From the NCBI GenBank assembly GCA_964036315.1, contig OZ038507.1, positions 64,351,374 through 64,415,373 on the forward strand: a DNA stretch of 64,000 bases, written 5' to 3'. Positions 43,235-54,240 of the stretch are shown here, in pieces. Source of the stretch: Acanthosepion esculentum. Taxonomy: Eukaryota; Mollusca; Cephalopoda; Sepiida; Sepiidae. Position 1 is the stretch's first letter. Each line of letters starts with the position of its first letter. Under the pieces are notes generated by a model, which saw only the letters and a program-made list of their open reading frames with translations, searched no databases and had not been told where the DNA came from. The translations under genes were made by a program, and so were the position numbers.

Positions 43235-43310
43235 TTAAGCGGTGATATATTTTTGCGTAAAAGTGCTCAATGTCAGAAATAGAGCGTTTGTAAATATAAA
43301 TTTAAATATT
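43232..43310 (-). mobile_element. Family B fragment, diverged
   Basis: AAAGTGCTCAATGTCAGAAATAGAGCG...TGTAAATATAAA is a diverged piece of the family B outer segment. Confidence 0.6.
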
Positions 43311-43339
43311 TAAAAATTTTTTATTACAAACGCTACATT

Positions 43340-43486
43340 TAGTGGATACCCGTGTTTGAAATAGACGCATCGCTGTTTTAAACAACGTGTATTAGCTACC
43401 GGTCTCCGTATTTTTGGGGAAATCCAATGAGTAAAAATAAAAAAAATATATACCGGGCGTCTGTTTCAAACACGGGTATCCATTAA
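43340..43486. mobile_element. Inverted-repeat element, 26-bp arms
   Basis: TGGATACCCGTGTTTGAAATAGACGC and GCGTCTGTTTCAAACACGGGTATCCA are inverted repeats with one mismatch around about 90 bp. No TA duplication or coding sequence is evident. The class is unknown. Confidence 0.6.
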
Positions 43487-43602
43487 AAATAACGTTCGAA
43501 GTAATAAAAGAGATCGGATAAAAAATAAATCGAATAATATCACTCCCTCTTTCTCTTTATCGCTCTCTCACACTTTCTCACTTTATATCTATCTATCTAC
43601 CT

Positions 43603-43603
<1 letters not shown>

Positions 43604-43687
<84 letters not shown>
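43604..43687. repeat. (CA)n-(TA)n microsatellite
   Basis: A short CA tract and then a long TA array. Confidence 0.97.
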
Positions 43688-43719
43688 CAAATTTTGGAAA
43701 CGGATATATAAATAGTGGG

Positions 43720-45070
43720 GATAATTTCTTATTTTCCTCTGTTATTTTCCTTCCTTTATTTATTCTTCTATTTTTTAAAATTTTTGCTTCATTTTCTTCT
43801 ATATTTAGTCCTTCATTCATTCAGTCTTCTTTTTTATTCAGCGTTCTTTAAGTTTCGTATCTTCCCTGTACCGTCATTTCTTCTTCTTCTTCTTCTTCTT
43901 CTTCTTCTTCTTCTTCTTCTTCTTCTTCTTCTTCTTCTTCTTCTTGCACTGGTTATTGCTGTTATCTTCTTTATTTACCTTTATTTAACATTCTCATCTT
44001 CCCTGTAGCGTCATTGTATTTCTCCTCCTCCTCCGACTCCTCCTCCTCCTCTTCTTCTTCTTCTTCTTCTTCTTCTTCTTCTTCTTCTTCTTCTTCTTCT
44101 TCCAATTGTCATTCATTTTTTTTACCATTTCTCCTTGTTTTTCATTCATGCGTTCATTCTTCTTATTATTATTATTCTTCATCTTCTTCTTCTTCATCTT
44201 CTTCTTCTTCATCTTCTTCTTCTTCATTTTCTTCTTCTCTATGAATTATTCCAATTGTCATTCATTTTTCTACCTTTTCTCCTTTATTTTTCATTCATGC
44301 ATTCATTCTTTTTCTTCTTCATCATTATCATCGTCTTTTTCTTCTTCTCCTCCTCCTCCTCCTCCTCCTCCTCCTCCTTCTTCTTCTTCTTCTTCTTCTC
44401 TATGAATTATTCCAATTCTCATTTATTTTTCCTACCTTTTCTTCTTGTTTTTCATTCATGCGTTCATTCTTATTCTTATTCTACATCTTCTTCTACTACT
44501 ACTTCTTCTTCTTCTCTATGAATCTTTCTAATTGTCATTCATTTTTCTACCTTTTCTTCTTTATTTTTAATTCATGCATTCATTCTTCTTCTTCTTCATC
44601 ATCATCTTCTTCTTTCTTTTCTCCCTGTTTTTCAATCATCCGTTCATTCTTCTTCTTCTTCTTCTTCTTCTTGTCTATGAATTATTCTAATTGTCATGCA
44701 TTTTTTCTACCTTTTCTCCTTTCTTTTTCATTCATGCGTTCATTCTTCTTTTTCTTCTTGTAATATCTGAGTCATTCTACTTTCTTCTGCCATACTTCCG
44801 TTATTTTTTCATCTTTTATACCTTTCTTTCCTTCCTTCCTTCATTCTCACTTCCCCTTGTTGTTCTTCTAATCTTGGAATCATTATATTTTTCTTTCTTC
44901 CTTCATGTTTCTATTTTTCATCTTTTATACCTTTTAACCTTCAAACTTCATTCATGTGTTCATTCATTAATCTTCTTTTTTATCTTCTTCTACTTTTTCC
45001 TGTATCTACTTCTTTCTTTCTTTCTTTCTTTCTTTCTTTATTCATTCATTCATTCATTCATTCTTCTTTT
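43720..45070 (+). repeat. (TTC)n-linked minisatellite of variable 115-160-bp units
   Basis: CTATGAATTATTCCAATTGTCATTCATTTTT-type blocks recur near 44105, 44240, 44400, 44516 and 44675, each followed by CTACCTTTTCT, TTCATTCATGC.TTCATTCTT and a TTC run. Pure TTC arrays lie at 43879-43945 and 44059-44101. The same unit occurs in reverse orientation at 33.0 kb. Confidence 0.9.
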
Positions 45071-45074
45071 CTGA

Positions 45075-46645
45075 ACAAAGAAGAGTATAATTAATTATTT
45101 GCCGAATAATAATAATGACACCTATAAAAATTCCAACAATATAGTAGCCTGAAACGCATCGGCCGAAACATAATTTTATGGGAAACAAAAATGGGAATAA
45201 TTTTTTGATCATTTTACAAATTTACGGTTTCAATTTAATACTGTAGACAACAATGTCGGAAAACGATGACTTACTGTCTTATTAAACTTTAGCCTCTATA
45301 TTTTTTATTTTCGTCGTCGGTAAAAAAAGAGAAAAAATTTTGGTCTACGCTTCTCTTTCTGAAGCCTCGTCAAACAATCGCCTAATCTTTTTTTATTACC
45401 TGACTTGTTTTTCTATTTGGAGAATACGCATGCGCACTATAACCAAGACAGGTCCTATAATAATTCTGACTGTCATCATTAATATCCGAGTAATGTGAAT
45501 ATCTACAGGAAATTAGTTAAATGCACGCGCACAAGTGATTAAACACAACATACCCACCTCACACATACAAAAGGAAAAACCAAAACCAAAACAACAAAAG
45601 AAAGAACCTTTTCCAAGAAAGGTCTTTTGTTTTATGAATATTATTGTCTGTAATTCGGTTTTGACGACCTAATCAAATTATATATTATTTTCGATCATGG
45701 CTCGCTTCAAAAAGAACATCTGACTTTTCCCCTTTGAGTAAATATCTAATTTAAACGTTTCTCTAAATAATATGATACAAAAATATGAAAACAAAATATC
45801 GCGTATTAATTTGCTGCACTATCCATAAAGAGGTGGTGAAATGCCTTGTCAAAATGGCGGAAAATATTTTTAAGACAAACAGAGAAAATACAAGAAAAAC
45901 AAACAAAGCAAATAAATAAAAACAAAACAAAACATTTTTTCGAGACTGATTAAAAATTTAACGGCTTTCTATTTTGTTGCAAAAGTTTGAGACTTTTCGC
46001 GTTAATACGCGAGATCTTGACAAGAATTATTTAAAATACACGAGGCTTGGCAATCGCTATCGTTCGCTATAGGGAGACGATTTTTTTTGTCTTTTCTTGC
46101 AAACATGTGAATAAACGTAACTTATTATATATCGAATTATTTGGATTAGCATCTTTTCTTCTTTGATTATTCTGTTTCGGCTGATTCGATCGCCAAAGTT
46201 CTTTGAGTTGTCGGCTGTCTTGAAACAAAACAACGTCATTATTCTAAAACCTATGTTGTTTTTCATTATCTCTTGGTCGGTGGTCTCTTCGGCGTTTCTA
46301 ATAAGGTCTTTACTTCCAATAGGTGGAAAGTCGATTATACGATGACATTTTTAGAATATTACTATCATTATTGACGTTTTTCTGCTGTGTTGTCTGAACT
46401 TAATCATGAATAGGAAACATCAAGTAATTTTTTCTTATAAAAGGAAGTAGAAAAAAATCAGTTTCGCACACATACAGACCATAAATTAGGCATATGCAAA
46501 ACTTAACTGCGTTTTTTTTATAATAAGAGAGCACTGATTTCTACGTATTTAATATCTATTTTTAAAATACTTTATCCCTAATACTAGGATCTTTACCACC
46601 ACGTCCAAGACAGTCAGAGATATATTTAGGAAGAAAAATAAATCC
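45075..46645. other. No recognised gene; AT-rich
   Basis: About 1.5 kb with no convincing frame. AGCCTGAAACGCATCGGCCGAAACATAA at 45149 resembles a collapsed hammerhead (CTGA, GGCC, GAAACAT) but lacks a usable core. Confidence 0.45.
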
Positions 46646-46654
46646 AAGACCAAT

Positions 46655-46944
46655 TCATATGCCGGTATTTATCAAATAAATTAATTACAATGTAAAAGCA
46701 GTTATATCGGAGAGACATCACGCAAGCGAAATAACAGTATCTACGAACATAAAAGAGAACTACGTTTAGGTAAACTTGCAAACTGGTAATAGACAGGAAC
46801 AAAACTGGCGAAAACTTTGATTTTCCAAATACCACTCTAATTTAAAGAAAGAAAATAATTCTTTATGTCGAAAGGATTTCGGCGACTAATAATAATGTTT
46901 CCATCTATAAATAGAAGTCAAAAACATTATATTACATCACCGAC

Positions 46945-46947
<3 letters not shown>
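46655..46947 (+). pseudogene. Penelope-like element GIY-YIG endonuclease fragment
   Basis: Translation in one frame reads LQCKSSYIGETSRKRNNSIY then EHKRELRLGKLANW, and in the adjacent frame NFDFPNTTLI, RKKIILYVERISATNN. C..SYIGET.R...R..EHK is the conserved GIY-YIG segment with the catalytic Tyr-Ile-Gly and Arg region. The following N.DF...T.I....KR...E...I...N block is the typical end of Penelope/Poseidon-type proteins. Stops and a frameshift show it is dead. A (TA)n array begins directly at its 3' end, supporting (TA)n insertion of this family. Confidence 0.7.

Positions 46948-47010
<63 letters not shown>
46948..47010. repeat. (TA)n microsatellite
   Basis: A TA array directly after the endonuclease fragment. 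Confidence 0.97.
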
Positions 47011-47014
<4 letters not shown>

Positions 47015-47172
47015 TAAAAGTGAACATAGAAGTCAACACTTAGAGGTGACAGTCTGTTTCATGCTAGATGCAATCGTCAGGCAACTATGTTCACTTTTAT
47101 ATTTACACACGCTCTATCTCTGATATTGAGCACTTTATCCCATAAATATAGCACACTTTAAGACTATATTTC

Positions 47173-47174
<2 letters not shown>
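47011..47174 (-). mobile_element. Family B palindromic element
   Basis: Arms AAATATAAAAGTGAACATAG and CTATGTTCACTTTTATATTT are exact inverted repeats. Minus-strand core: CTGACGA (47074-47080), TTGCATCTAGCAT, GAAA (47057-47060), CAGACTG, T, C, then ACCTCTAAG. CAG and CTG give a small stem III around one base. Confidence 0.8.
47048..47084 (-). ncRNA. Hammerhead-like motif of family B
   Basis: CUGANGA core with N=C, a TGC/GCA helix II flanked by a U-U mismatch, GAAA, an ACAG-A-CTGT stem III and C at the cleavage position. Stem I is not convincing. This is the best preserved copy in the family. Confidence 0.4.

Positions 47175-47228
<54 letters not shown>
47175..47228. repeat. (TA)n microsatellite
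   Basis: A pure TA array. Confidence 0.97.
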
Positions 47229-47231
<3 letters not shown>

Positions 47232-47259
47232 GAAGAGGTTATACTGGTTCCAACGAGAG

Positions 47260-47475
47260 AAAAGTGTGTATATTAAAAAGAAGAGAGAAACTGCAAACGT
47301 TTTTGGTTGTAATGTGGATTTAAAAAAAATATTATGCTTTATTTTCTGCAAATGTTTTTGCTTGTAATATTGTGTATGTACTGATTCCTTTTAACGGGAC
47401 AGTAGTTGTGTGTGTTTGTGTATGTGTGTGTGTGTTCTTGTGTGTTTGTGTACAGATGTGTTCACTGATTCCTCG
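47260..47475 (-). mobile_element. Family E repeat, inverted copy, with (TG)n
   Basis: AAAAAGAAGAGAGAAACTGC...TTACAACC...ATAATGCTTTATTTTC-type blocks are the reverse complement of 48487-48562. A partial second copy (TTATTTTCTGCAAATGTTTTTGCTTGTAAT) overlaps it. A TG-rich tract follows. Confidence 0.6.
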
Positions 47476-47711
47476 TAGTGAGACAGTGTGTATGTATAGA
47501 GAGGGGATATACACATATATACACACATGCTGACAAAACACACGACACAAGTATCTAAGAACACACAGGGGTCATTAAAAGATAAGCATGCCGATAACTA
47601 CTCCATCATTTCTCGAACCAATCTTAATTGTTTTATAACCCTTCACGCAGAACTTTTCACTGCCTGTTCAAGAAAGACGTTTGGATCATTAACACAAAAA
47701 AAGAGAATGTC

Positions 47712-48352
47712 CCCATTCGCCCTTGCATGGAGTATTGCTGCTAGATATGGTCTGGAGCCCCTTCTGTTTGCCTCGGGGTTCTTGATAAGATCCAGAAACG
47801 GGTATGCAACGTAATTGGCCCTGATCTCTCATCTCGTCTGCAGTCGCTGTGTCAGAGACGCGCCGTCGCCTCGCTCTGTCTTTTTTACAAATACTTTCAC
47901 GGTAATTGCTCCGATGAGCTGCTTTTGCTGGTTCCCAGGCTTCATGAATTCAAGCGTCCTACGAGGCTGGCATCCCGCTGCCACCCTTTCACTGTTGAAA
48001 CTGTTAAATGTAGATGTCTCTTCTACTCCAATAGCTTCATATCTCGCACCTCTCGCCTGTGGAACTCCCTTCCTTATTCCTGTTTCCCTGACAACTATAA
48101 TCTCCAACTATTCAAATGCAACGTCAATCGACATCTCCAGTTGCCTTGATCTATCCACTATCCTTCTCCCCTTCCTTTCCTCTTTCATTCCTATCTGCTC
48201 TCGCTCCAGTCTTCTGTAACCCCTTGCATTGATCTATCCACTATCCTTCTCCACATCCTTTCCTCTAACACTCCTATCTGCTCTCGCTCCAAATCTTCTG
48301 TAACCCCTTGCGTACTAGTGGCTTCCAGCCTTGCTAGGGGTGAAAAGCTTAA
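47712..48352 (+). pseudogene. Jockey/CR1-like retrotransposon C-terminus and 3' tail, best copy
   Basis: A single frame from 47712 reads PIRPCMEYCC, stop, IWSGAPSVCLGVLDKIQKRV, CNVIGPDLSSRLQSL, ASLCLFYKYFHGNCSDELLL, VETVKCRCLFYSNSFISRTS, RLWNSLPYSCFPDNYNLQLF and KCNVNRHLQLP followed by a stop at 48147. This is the complete region after the RT active site in Jockey/CR1-type elements. Only one in-frame TAG interrupts it. The 3' untranslated region has duplicated CTATCTGCTCTCGCTCCA blocks and ends CTTGCTAGGGGTGAAAAGCTT plus A-rich sequence. Confidence 0.85.
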
Positions 48353-48711
<359 letters not shown>

Positions 48712-48772
48712 TTATTGAATTTGTAGATTTTTAGATATCTTTATCTATAGCGATGGGGATGTTTTTATTTAT

Positions 48773-49070
48773 TTACCAAACGTGGTCAGCACATTCATAG
48801 TTGATATTATTAAACATTGATTTTTTTAATACATTATTTTTAACCATTTTTTTATATGTGGATAAGGTCGTATTTTCTAAAAGCATGTTGAGAGAGTTTA
48901 GTAGATATTTGTTTGTGTTTAACTGGGTCCGAATTGGTCTATGATCTGAGGAACGTAACGTGAGTCTTCTTGATAGGGATGTAGTGGTAGGTCCAATATA
49001 ATTATTCATGAATTTGTTTTGACAAGAACGCAATTCCTTAAGGGACAAGTAAGTCCACAAATTCAGGTTC
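48773..49070 (-). pseudogene. Penelope-like GIY-YIG endonuclease fragment
   Basis: Minus-strand frame: KELRSCQNKFMNNYIGPTTT, SLSRRLTLRSSDHRPIRTQL, LLENTTLSTYKKMVKN. NNYIG.TTT.LSRRLT resembles the YIGSTT..L..R. segment of one Penelope group, and LLENTT with YKK resembles the ILENTTIL block that recurs at 51.6 kb. The frame is open for 95 codons but truncated by (TA)n on its 3' side. Confidence 0.5.
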
Positions 49071-49418
49071 TCACAAAGTTAGACCATTCTTGGCAGATCT
49101 TCCATTATCCCAATGTGGGATATCTAATAACAACGGTGAGACCAGCATGAAGCAAAACAAAATGAAGTTAAAAGAAATCGGTTAAATTATATACCCAATA
49201 TATATATAAAATAAATTACAAAATAAAAATTATCAGCGGTCGTTTTTCCTTCGTGTATATGTTTAGTCGCATCAAAGTAATCATCAATTTAGTCCGATAA
49301 AAGGACGCTGAAAAATGTCCTGAGCCCAGACTACTACCAAAAAAATTGACCAAATCATAAAACATCAGATTTACTTTTAAATATTTAATTAATTAAACTG
49401 GGAACTTTTTAGGGCCTC

Positions 49419-49505
<87 letters not shown>

Positions 49506-49852
49506 CTGAGTTTATCTGCAAGGTCAGGTAAATTGGTGTCGTTTGAATAGATTAATAGAGCACAATAATATAATTAAGAGCACATTACATATCAAGTAAA
49601 AATGATCTCATAATTTTCTATTCTCACCATAACAACAAAAGAAAATCCAGACGGATCATCGAATTTTATTTAAGAACATTCAGAATCTGCAGCCATCAAA
49701 GGTTATATGAAGAGGAAAATATATTGAAAATACGTTCAAGCTCTTCCTATTCACTAATTATTTTATATTCAACGCGTAACAAAAGCCTCGTAAAATCACA
49801 TGACATTCACCGGAGGAGACGGTATCTTGGAGTGCATAATATATTTAATGTT

Positions 49853-49917
<65 letters not shown>

Positions 49918-50188
49918 CCAATAACCGTTACACATGATGACACAGAAGACTATTTCAAGATGCAGATAAAGGCAAAGTCACCACAATGGTTCTTGAAAAC
50001 GACTGAGATAGTAGAAATTATGTGAACCCCAAAATAACACAACAGAAAATTGGGAGAGCGTATCCACAATTTAGAGCACAATACTCAACACCATTTTCAA
50101 GTTCTGGAAAAATAAACTAAAAAAAATGACCCCTCAGTCATTGGTGAGTCGTCTTTAATTAATAATGGCTTCCTAAATATACCTTATA

Positions 50189-50252
<64 letters not shown>
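49071..50252. other. AT-rich DNA with three (TA)n arrays, no recognised gene
   Basis: TA arrays at 49422-49503, 49857-49916 and 50195-50252 bound two islands (49504-49856 and 49917-50194). Neither island shows a known motif or a second copy in the window. Confidence 0.5.
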
Positions 50253-50257
<5 letters not shown>

Positions 50258-50403
50258 ATATAGTCTTAAAGTGTGCTATATTTATGGGGTAAAGTGCTCA
50301 ATATCAGAGATAGAGCGTGTGTAAATATAAAAGTGGACATGGAAGTCAGCACTTAGAGGCGACAATCTGTTTCATGCTAGTGCAATCGTCAGTCGACTAT
50401 ATA
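50253..50403 (-). mobile_element. Family B island, half copy, hammerhead-like core
   Basis: Same outer half as 43.02 kb. Minus-strand core: CTGACGA (50386-50392), TTGCACTAGCAT, GAAA (50370-50373), CAGATTG, T, C. The TGC/GCA helix has a 4-nt ACTA loop. Confidence 0.7.
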
Positions 50404-50555
50404 TATACGGTTTCGATGGCTAAGGCGGTAGTGCCATTCCTGGCGCCACAAGTAGCTTTTACAACCGGACAGTGTATTCTTTTCGTGTAGACGTGTCAGT
50501 CTCCTGCGATGTATTTACAACTGAAAGTCAGATTTTCAACGTTGCGTTAAAAGCG

Positions 50556-50557
<2 letters not shown>
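50404..50557 (-). mobile_element. Family I repeat, inverted copy
   Basis: Reverse complement of 38341-38540: GGTTTCGATGGCTAAGGC, CTTTTCGTGTAGACGTGTCAGTC, AAGTCAGATTTTCAA. It runs into (TA)n on the right. Confidence 0.65.

Positions 50558-50606
<49 letters not shown>
50558..50606. repeat. (TA)n microsatellite
   Basis: A pure TA array. Confidence 0.97.
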
Positions 50607-50611
<5 letters not shown>

Positions 50612-50822
50612 TATTTTTATTATAAGAGATTATAATAAAAAAATGTTGAAATCGCTACACAAATGCTTTCATGTTTCTATACTATGATTCTATTTCTTCA
50701 GTTACTTACAATCACCTGAAGGAATACTATCATTGAAGTATTGAAACATGAAAGCTTTTGTGTAGCGATATATATATATATATCAGCTTGTTTGGCATGA
50801 GAAGAATATTGATATGATGCAG
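50607..50822. mobile_element. Family A palindromic element followed by a family C arm
   Basis: The family A arms match those at 36.6 kb. CTGAAGG, AATACT...AGTATT (6 perfect pairs) and GAAACATGAAAG run on the plus strand from 50716, and CTGAAGA...GAAACATG runs on the minus strand. CAGCTTGTTTGGCATGAGAA (family C) follows after a short (TA)n, as at 36.85 kb, so A and C may be parts of one element. Confidence 0.75.
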
Positions 50823-50869
50823 ATTATATATAGCTAGCTAAAACCTTCAAAAATTTAAATGAAAAGTCA

Positions 50870-51005
50870 CTCCTTAATTTCTGTATCCTTTATCCATGTC
50901 CCATTATCCTTTCCTCAATCCCACTACCTCCAGTCTTTTACTCACCGTAACGCCCTGCCTGCTAGTCACATTCCTCCTTGCTTGGGGTGTAATGCTTAGA
51001 AAAGA
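50870..51005 (+). mobile_element. Jockey/CR1-like retrotransposon 3' tail
   Basis: Ends CCTTGCTTGGGGTGTAATGCTTA with an A-rich sequence, like 48.33 and 4.47 kb. TTAACT-type coding remnants are not clear. Confidence 0.55.
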
Positions 51006-51069
51006 GAGAAAAATACAATTTATTTAAGTAAATGCTCTGTTTTTAATTAAGCAGTCTTAAGTAATTCTC

Positions 51070-51077
51070 TCTCTCTC

Positions 51078-51132
<55 letters not shown>
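51070..51132. repeat. (TC)n-(TA)n microsatellite
   Basis: A short TC tract and then TA. Confidence 0.97.
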
Positions 51133-51136
<4 letters not shown>

Positions 51137-51534
51137 TAAGTTCTTTTCATATCGTCTGATAAGCTTAATAACATTATCATTAAACAATGAAAGAAAATCA
51201 CAATATTGATACATATTTTTTAATCCAATCTAAGCTTTCGGCTTACAACATAAGCCATTATCAAAGATGACAATTACACAATATATTAAGCAATACACGA
51301 ACAAGAAATTGATGATAGTCTGTTTTTGTTTACATGGATGATTTCCAAGCAACGATAAACACGTGCATATAAGACGCTGAAAGCGAAAATCGCACCACAG
51401 CTCATGACGTCACACATGACCACGAGAGAGTGAATCCGATGAGTATTGAGTATGGAAAGCCGTTGGTATGAACCAATGACTTCTGTTACTAATTATAGGC
51501 ATTTAAGGATATTTGTGGAGATTTCATAGTTTAT
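51133..51534 (-). mobile_element. Penelope-like island with degenerate hammerhead
   Basis: It aligns with 55790-55890: GAAAGAAAATCACAATATTGATACATATT against GAAAGAAAATTACCATGTTGATACATATT. Beyond the hammerhead region (51223-51268) the sequence is not repeated in the window. Confidence 0.55.
51223..51268 (-). ncRNA. Degenerate hammerhead motif with intact helix II
   Basis: Minus strand: ATCT, TTGATAAT (in place of CTGATGA), GGCTTA, a TGTTG loop, TAAGCC, GAAA, GCTT, AGAT. Helix II is 6 perfect pairs and ATCT/AGAT gives a 4-bp stem I. The damaged catalytic strand suggests it is inactive. Confidence 0.45.
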
Positions 51535-51690
51535 TTTGTTCAGGTTAGGTTTCAACTGTTTTATGTATATAGCTTCAACATGCCTGGCCGCATATACAAT
51601 TCCGGAAAATCCTCGTCGAAACACAACTATACTTAAACATGAAGACAATAAACAAAAACTAAAAATTCTTGAAGCTATATATCAACTGTG
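51535..51690 (+). pseudogene. Penelope-like endonuclease C-terminal fragment
   Basis: The frame reads AAYTIPENPRRNTTILKHED then NKQKLKILEAIY. NTTIL.HE.NKQKL.ILEA is a strongly conserved C-terminal block of one Penelope group, where the glutamate belongs to the GIY-YIG fold. The frame then fuses into transposase-like sequence at about 51690, so a mariner copy is joined here. Confidence 0.65.
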
Positions 51691-51699
51691 TATGGTGCC

Positions 51700-52313
51700 A
51701 CATGTTTCAGGCAAAAAATGTCTACAAGTGGGCTAAATTGTTTAAAGAAGGACGTAGCAATGTTGAGGATGAAGACAGGCCTCAGAGGCCTACAGAAGTG
51801 AGGTCTCCTGAGGTGATCGAATCAGTCAATGACCACATTCAGTCTGACAGAAGGGTGACAGTGGATGACATTGCAAGGACTTTGAGCTTATCTCTTGGGA
51901 CAAACGCAGGGGTCATCAGTCAGAAGGAGTCATCTTACATCATGACAACGCAAGGCCTCACACAGCAGCCCAAACGGTGCAGACCATCAACGAGCTGGGC
52001 TGGGAACTGCTCCCTCACCCCACTTACAGCCCAGACGTTGCCCCTTCAGACTTTCACCTGTTTGGTCCCTTGAAAGCGTTCACGAGTAGCACAAAGTTTA
52101 AAAGTGACGATGAAGTCAAAAGTCTTGTGAGCGACTGGCTGAGACATCAGTCCAAAGATTTTTACGCTGAGGGAATACGGAAGCTTGTGCACAGATTGGA
52201 AGAGTGTGTGACAGTGCTGGGAGACTACGTTGAAAATTTTAAAAAATAAGCTTCTATCTGTATTAGAAGTCCTTATACCGAAAAAATCACTTAATTTATT
52301 TAATGACCCTCGT
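51700..52313 (+). mobile_element. mariner transposon remnant with internal deletion
   Basis: Frame 1 reads NVYKWAKLFKEGRSNVEDED, RPQRPTEVRSPEVIESVNDH, DRRVTVDDIARTLSLSLG, the second helix-turn-helix region of a mariner transposase. After a deletion, frame 3 (51941-52249) reads HDNARPHTAAQ, then PTYSPDVAPSDFHLFGPLK. The aspartates of HDN and PSD are exactly 34 residues apart, as in the mariner DD34D triad. The first catalytic aspartate is lost in the deletion. The 3' end (AATTTATTTAATGACCCTCGTA) looks like a mariner terminal repeat, but no 5' partner was found. Confidence 0.85.
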
Positions 52314-52319
52314 ATAAGG

Positions 52320-52758
52320 CATTATATGCAGTGTTAGCATGCAATCAGACAACGACGTGAAATATTGGATCCACTGAGAATAGCTGCAAATCGCGTTTCT
52401 ACCACCACAAAATGACTCTGAGCAACATCAAATACACAAAAAGAATGTGCAACGCTTTCAAAGTATGTTTGGCAATTAAAAAGCAATCATAAGAACCTAT
52501 CCATCAACTGAGAGATAATCGCGAAAGCTAAGCTATACAACGGAAAGGGAGACAGATGTAACTTTTAAATGTTGGAGAAGTTTATTTTATCAAAACTCTC
52601 AAATTTTAATTTAACTTACTCAACTTTGAATGTACTAGGTTATCGTACGGACAATTTTTATTCCGATATCATTTTCAAATAAAAAGTCTCATTAGAAAAT
52701 ATGAGAAAATTCAAAAGAAAATATGCAGGACGATGTTGTCTTTAACATTCAACACATG

Positions 52759-52816
<58 letters not shown>

Positions 52817-53252
52817 CTCAAAATTATATCATAACCATGTTATAACATCGCTAGAAAAATACCCATTTTATTTCAACATTACTGGTCTCTTATCAATTCA
52901 TGGTGTTGATTGCGAAATAAAGATATTTTTTTTAATTCAAAAGCAAATCAAATCCCCTCAATAAGGGAAACATTGTTACGTAACTTATGACGACCAATCA
53001 GAATACAAGTAGATGAAAATTCAAAAAACTTCACAGTGTATTAAAGTTAATATTAGATTAAACCAAAAAGCAATACGATATAATTAAGTTCTAATTCCAC
53101 GGTAAAATTAAAAATAAAAATTATATAAAATTTCAATTTCTAAATTAAACCGTGTAGTTAAATACGAGTATCCTCTAAAACTTCTTAAAGCAATAACGAT
53201 TATCGGATTAAAAAAAATGTATAAAGAATTAATGGATTTTAAAAGTTTTCAA

Positions 53253-53256
<4 letters not shown>
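52320..53256. other. No recognised gene; AT-rich with one (TA)n array
   Basis: (TA)n at 52761-52815. No frame or repeat relation was recognised. Confidence 0.45.

Positions 53257-53312
<56 letters not shown>
53257..53312. repeat. (TA)n microsatellite, transposon target
   Basis: A TA array ending in the TA target copy of the next element. Confidence 0.97.
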
Positions 53313-53315
<3 letters not shown>

Positions 53316-54146
53316 GGCGATGTGTAAATTGTCGCCATTTCAATTTGGCGCATGCGCATTGTTTGTTTTTGATTTTGTCGACTGCACGTTATAGTAGGGT
53401 CACCGAGTGTCAGAAAAAACGAGCAAATGACGTAATTCATTCGGCCAGAAATTTGGAAACGGCATGCTCTACTGCTTAACATTCGCGAGTGTTTAGGTGG
53501 CAATCTGAGGTCAGTGCAGAGGACAAGGAAAGAGTTGGATGAGTCTAATGGTGATTACGAAAGTGTTTGAAGTGATCACTAGTGATGACAACGTTATGCC
53601 ACCATTCATCTTCTCACAGAGGTTCAGATTCATCACGGCGGACTATATCAACTACCTAGAGGAGGTAGTGCTGCCCTAGGTCAAGAAGGTGGCTGCTAGA
53701 AGACCGTACGCCTGGCAACTAGATTCTTCACTATTCCACACAAGCAGGAGAATCCAGTCATGGCTGTCAGACAATTTTTGCGACCACACCACCCCTTACA
53801 TCTGGCCATCTATCTCCCCAGACTGCATCCTTCTGATAATTATGTGTGGGGCCCAGTTAAACGAGTGACCAACAAAACACGTTGTAACACCAAAGATGAA
53901 CTGGAAGCAAGGATTATGACAGCATTCACCAACTTAAACAAGGAGACTGCCCAGAAGAGTTGTAGGGGATCCCGAAGTCGTCTGGAGGCTACGATTGAAG
54001 TCAATAGTGATTTTATTGAATATATTTAATCTTTAGTATATCAAAATATTTTTTGTGTAATTTCGGTAAATATATCTGTTAAAATGAGCTGTCAGTATTA
54101 TTTTTCATTTTTTCGGCATTTAGACGACAATTTATACATCGCACCC

Positions 54147-54147
<1 letters not shown>
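53313..54147 (+). mobile_element. Tc1/mariner-superfamily transposon, 835 bp, both ends present
   Basis: Terminal inverted repeats start TGGGGCGATGTGTAAATTGTC and end GACAATTTATACATCGCACCCA in complementary form, flanked by TA on both sides. The transposase relic reads NVMPPFIFSQRFRFITADYI, NYLEEVVLP, then a stop, AARRPYAWQLDSSLFHTSRR, IQSWLSDNFCDHTTPYIWPS. After a frameshift it reads HPSDNYVWGPVKRVTNKTRC. The aspartates in QLDSS and PSDN are about 37 residues apart allowing for the shift, suggesting a DD37D group. The N-terminal DNA-binding part is missing, so it was mobilised only in trans if at all. Confidence 0.85.

Positions 54148-54152
<5 letters not shown>

Positions 54153-54219
<67 letters not shown>
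54153..54219. repeat. (TG)n microsatellite
   Basis: A TG array. Confidence 0.97.
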
Positions 54220-54220
<1 letters not shown>

Positions 54221-54240
54221 TTTTGCGCGCACGAAGATGA

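Noticed and set aside
45145..45185. CTGAAACGCATCGGCCGAAACATAA as a hammerhead
   Set aside because: CTGA is not followed by the NGA part and GGCC has no partner. At best it is a deleted remnant.
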